This document shows positions 5,000 through 5,380 of a stretch of DNA of 5,380 bases, one piece after another. The stretch lies in contig QMTU01000060.1 of NCBI GenBank assembly GCA_003663585.1, positions 1 to 5,380 on the forward strand. Reading direction: 5' to 3'. The notes beneath the pieces were generated by a model that was not told the DNA's origin, made no database searches, and saw only the letters and a program-made list of their open reading frames with translations. The stretch's first letter is position 1. Each line of letters begins with the position of its first letter. Made by a program: the position numbers and the translations under genes. This DNA comes from Thermoplasmata archaeon (GTDB lineage: Archaea > Thermoplasmatota > B47-G6).

Positions 5000-5380
5000 A
5001 TGTTTGATGAAAATTACATAAAAAAGCTGAAGGAGGAATATGAGAAGTGGAAAAAGGAGGTCTATGAGCCTTGGGTGGCAAAGGCCCCTGAGAGAAAGAA
5101 GGAGTTTGAGACGCCTTCAGGAATACCAATAAAACCCCTTTACACGCCCTTAGATCTCGTCGAAAAGAATTTTGACTACGTGAAGGACGTAGGTTTTCCC
5201 GGAGTGCCCCCCTTCACTAGAGGACCTTATGTCACTATGTACCGTGGGCGTATATGGACCATGAGACAGTACGCGGGATATGGCACTGCAGAGGAGTCAA
5301 ATAAGAGGTACAAGTACCTTCTTTCACAGGGGCAGACTGGACTTTCCGTGGCATTTGATCTTCCTACCCAGATGGGGTAC
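5000..5380 (+). CDS. Methylmalonyl-CoA mutase large subunit, N-terminal part (runs off right edge)
   Basis: The mutase uses adenosylcobalamin to interconvert succinyl-CoA and (R)-methylmalonyl-CoA. The 127 visible codons form the N-terminal arm and the start of the substrate-binding TIM barrel. A lysine- and glutamate-rich helix (1-37) is followed by TPSGIPIKPLYTP (38-50), GVPPFTRGPYVTMYRGR (68-84), IWTMRQYAGYGTAEESNKR (85-103) and QGQTGLSVAFDLPTQMGY (110-127). Tyr91 in MRQYAG aligns with the active-site Tyr89 of the Propionibacterium enzyme; isobutyryl-CoA mutase has Phe at this position, so methylmalonyl-CoA mutase is favoured. In archaea this subunit usually ends before the B12-binding domain, which is a separate small gene; that gene and a MeaB-type GTPase would be expected to the right or elsewhere. 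The gene starts 59 bases after mmdB on the same strand and completes the succinyl-CoA to propionyl-CoA route. Confidence 0.94.
   Translation, partial: MFDENYIKKLKEEYEKWKKEVYEPWVAKAPERKKEFETPSGIPIKPLYTPLDLVEKNFDYVKDVGFPGVPPFTRGPYVTMYRGRIWTMRQYAGYGTAEESNKRYKYLLSQGQTGLSVAFDLPTQMGY

Overview
The window reads as chromosomal DNA from an archaeon, probably a hyperthermophile. The evidence is moderately AT-rich DNA, Arg codons mostly AGA/AGG and Ile codons often ATA, GGTGAT-type Shine-Dalgarno sites, TATA-box-like elements in place of bacterial -35/-10 boxes, an archaeal-style HflX, and a methylmalonyl-CoA mutase large subunit of the split archaeal type. The lineage cannot be fixed from this sequence. 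Thermococcales, Desulfurococcales-like Crenarchaeota and Korarchaeota all remain possible.

Layout: positions 1-462 hold the 5' part of hflX on the minus strand, running off the left edge. Positions 463-928 are a divergent intergenic region with no supportable gene. It holds TATA-like elements and several inverted repeats, the best being a perfect 8-bp palindrome beside the putative hflX TATA box. From 929 to the right edge, all on the plus strand, are: methylmalonyl-CoA epimerase, the carboxyltransferase (alpha) subunit of methylmalonyl-CoA decarboxylase, a small OadG-like single-span membrane subunit, the biotin carboxyl carrier subunit, the polytopic OadB/MmdB-type sodium-pump subunit, and the N-terminal 127 codons of the methylmalonyl-CoA mutase large subunit. 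The first four genes overlap by 1 to 4 bases. The pump subunit follows after 19 bases and the mutase after 59, so this is very likely one operon.

Together the genes encode a compact route. The mutase, with a B12-binding partner expected outside the window, interconverts succinyl-CoA and (R)-methylmalonyl-CoA. The epimerase gives (S)-methylmalonyl-CoA. The four-subunit biotin decarboxylase yields propionyl-CoA and CO2 and, by family precedent, exports Na+. The carrier has an intact biotinylation motif, and the membrane subunit keeps all the residues implicated in Na+ transport in Klebsiella OadB that I can place. No biotin carboxylase is present, which favours a decarboxylating pump over an ATP-driven propionyl-CoA carboxylase. 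The pathway itself is known. The points most worth a second look are the packing of the whole route with its pump into one archaeal operon, the odd mmdB-mutase junction (a direct repeat around two initiation-like sites and a 10-codon ORF), and the palindromes in the divergent promoter region.
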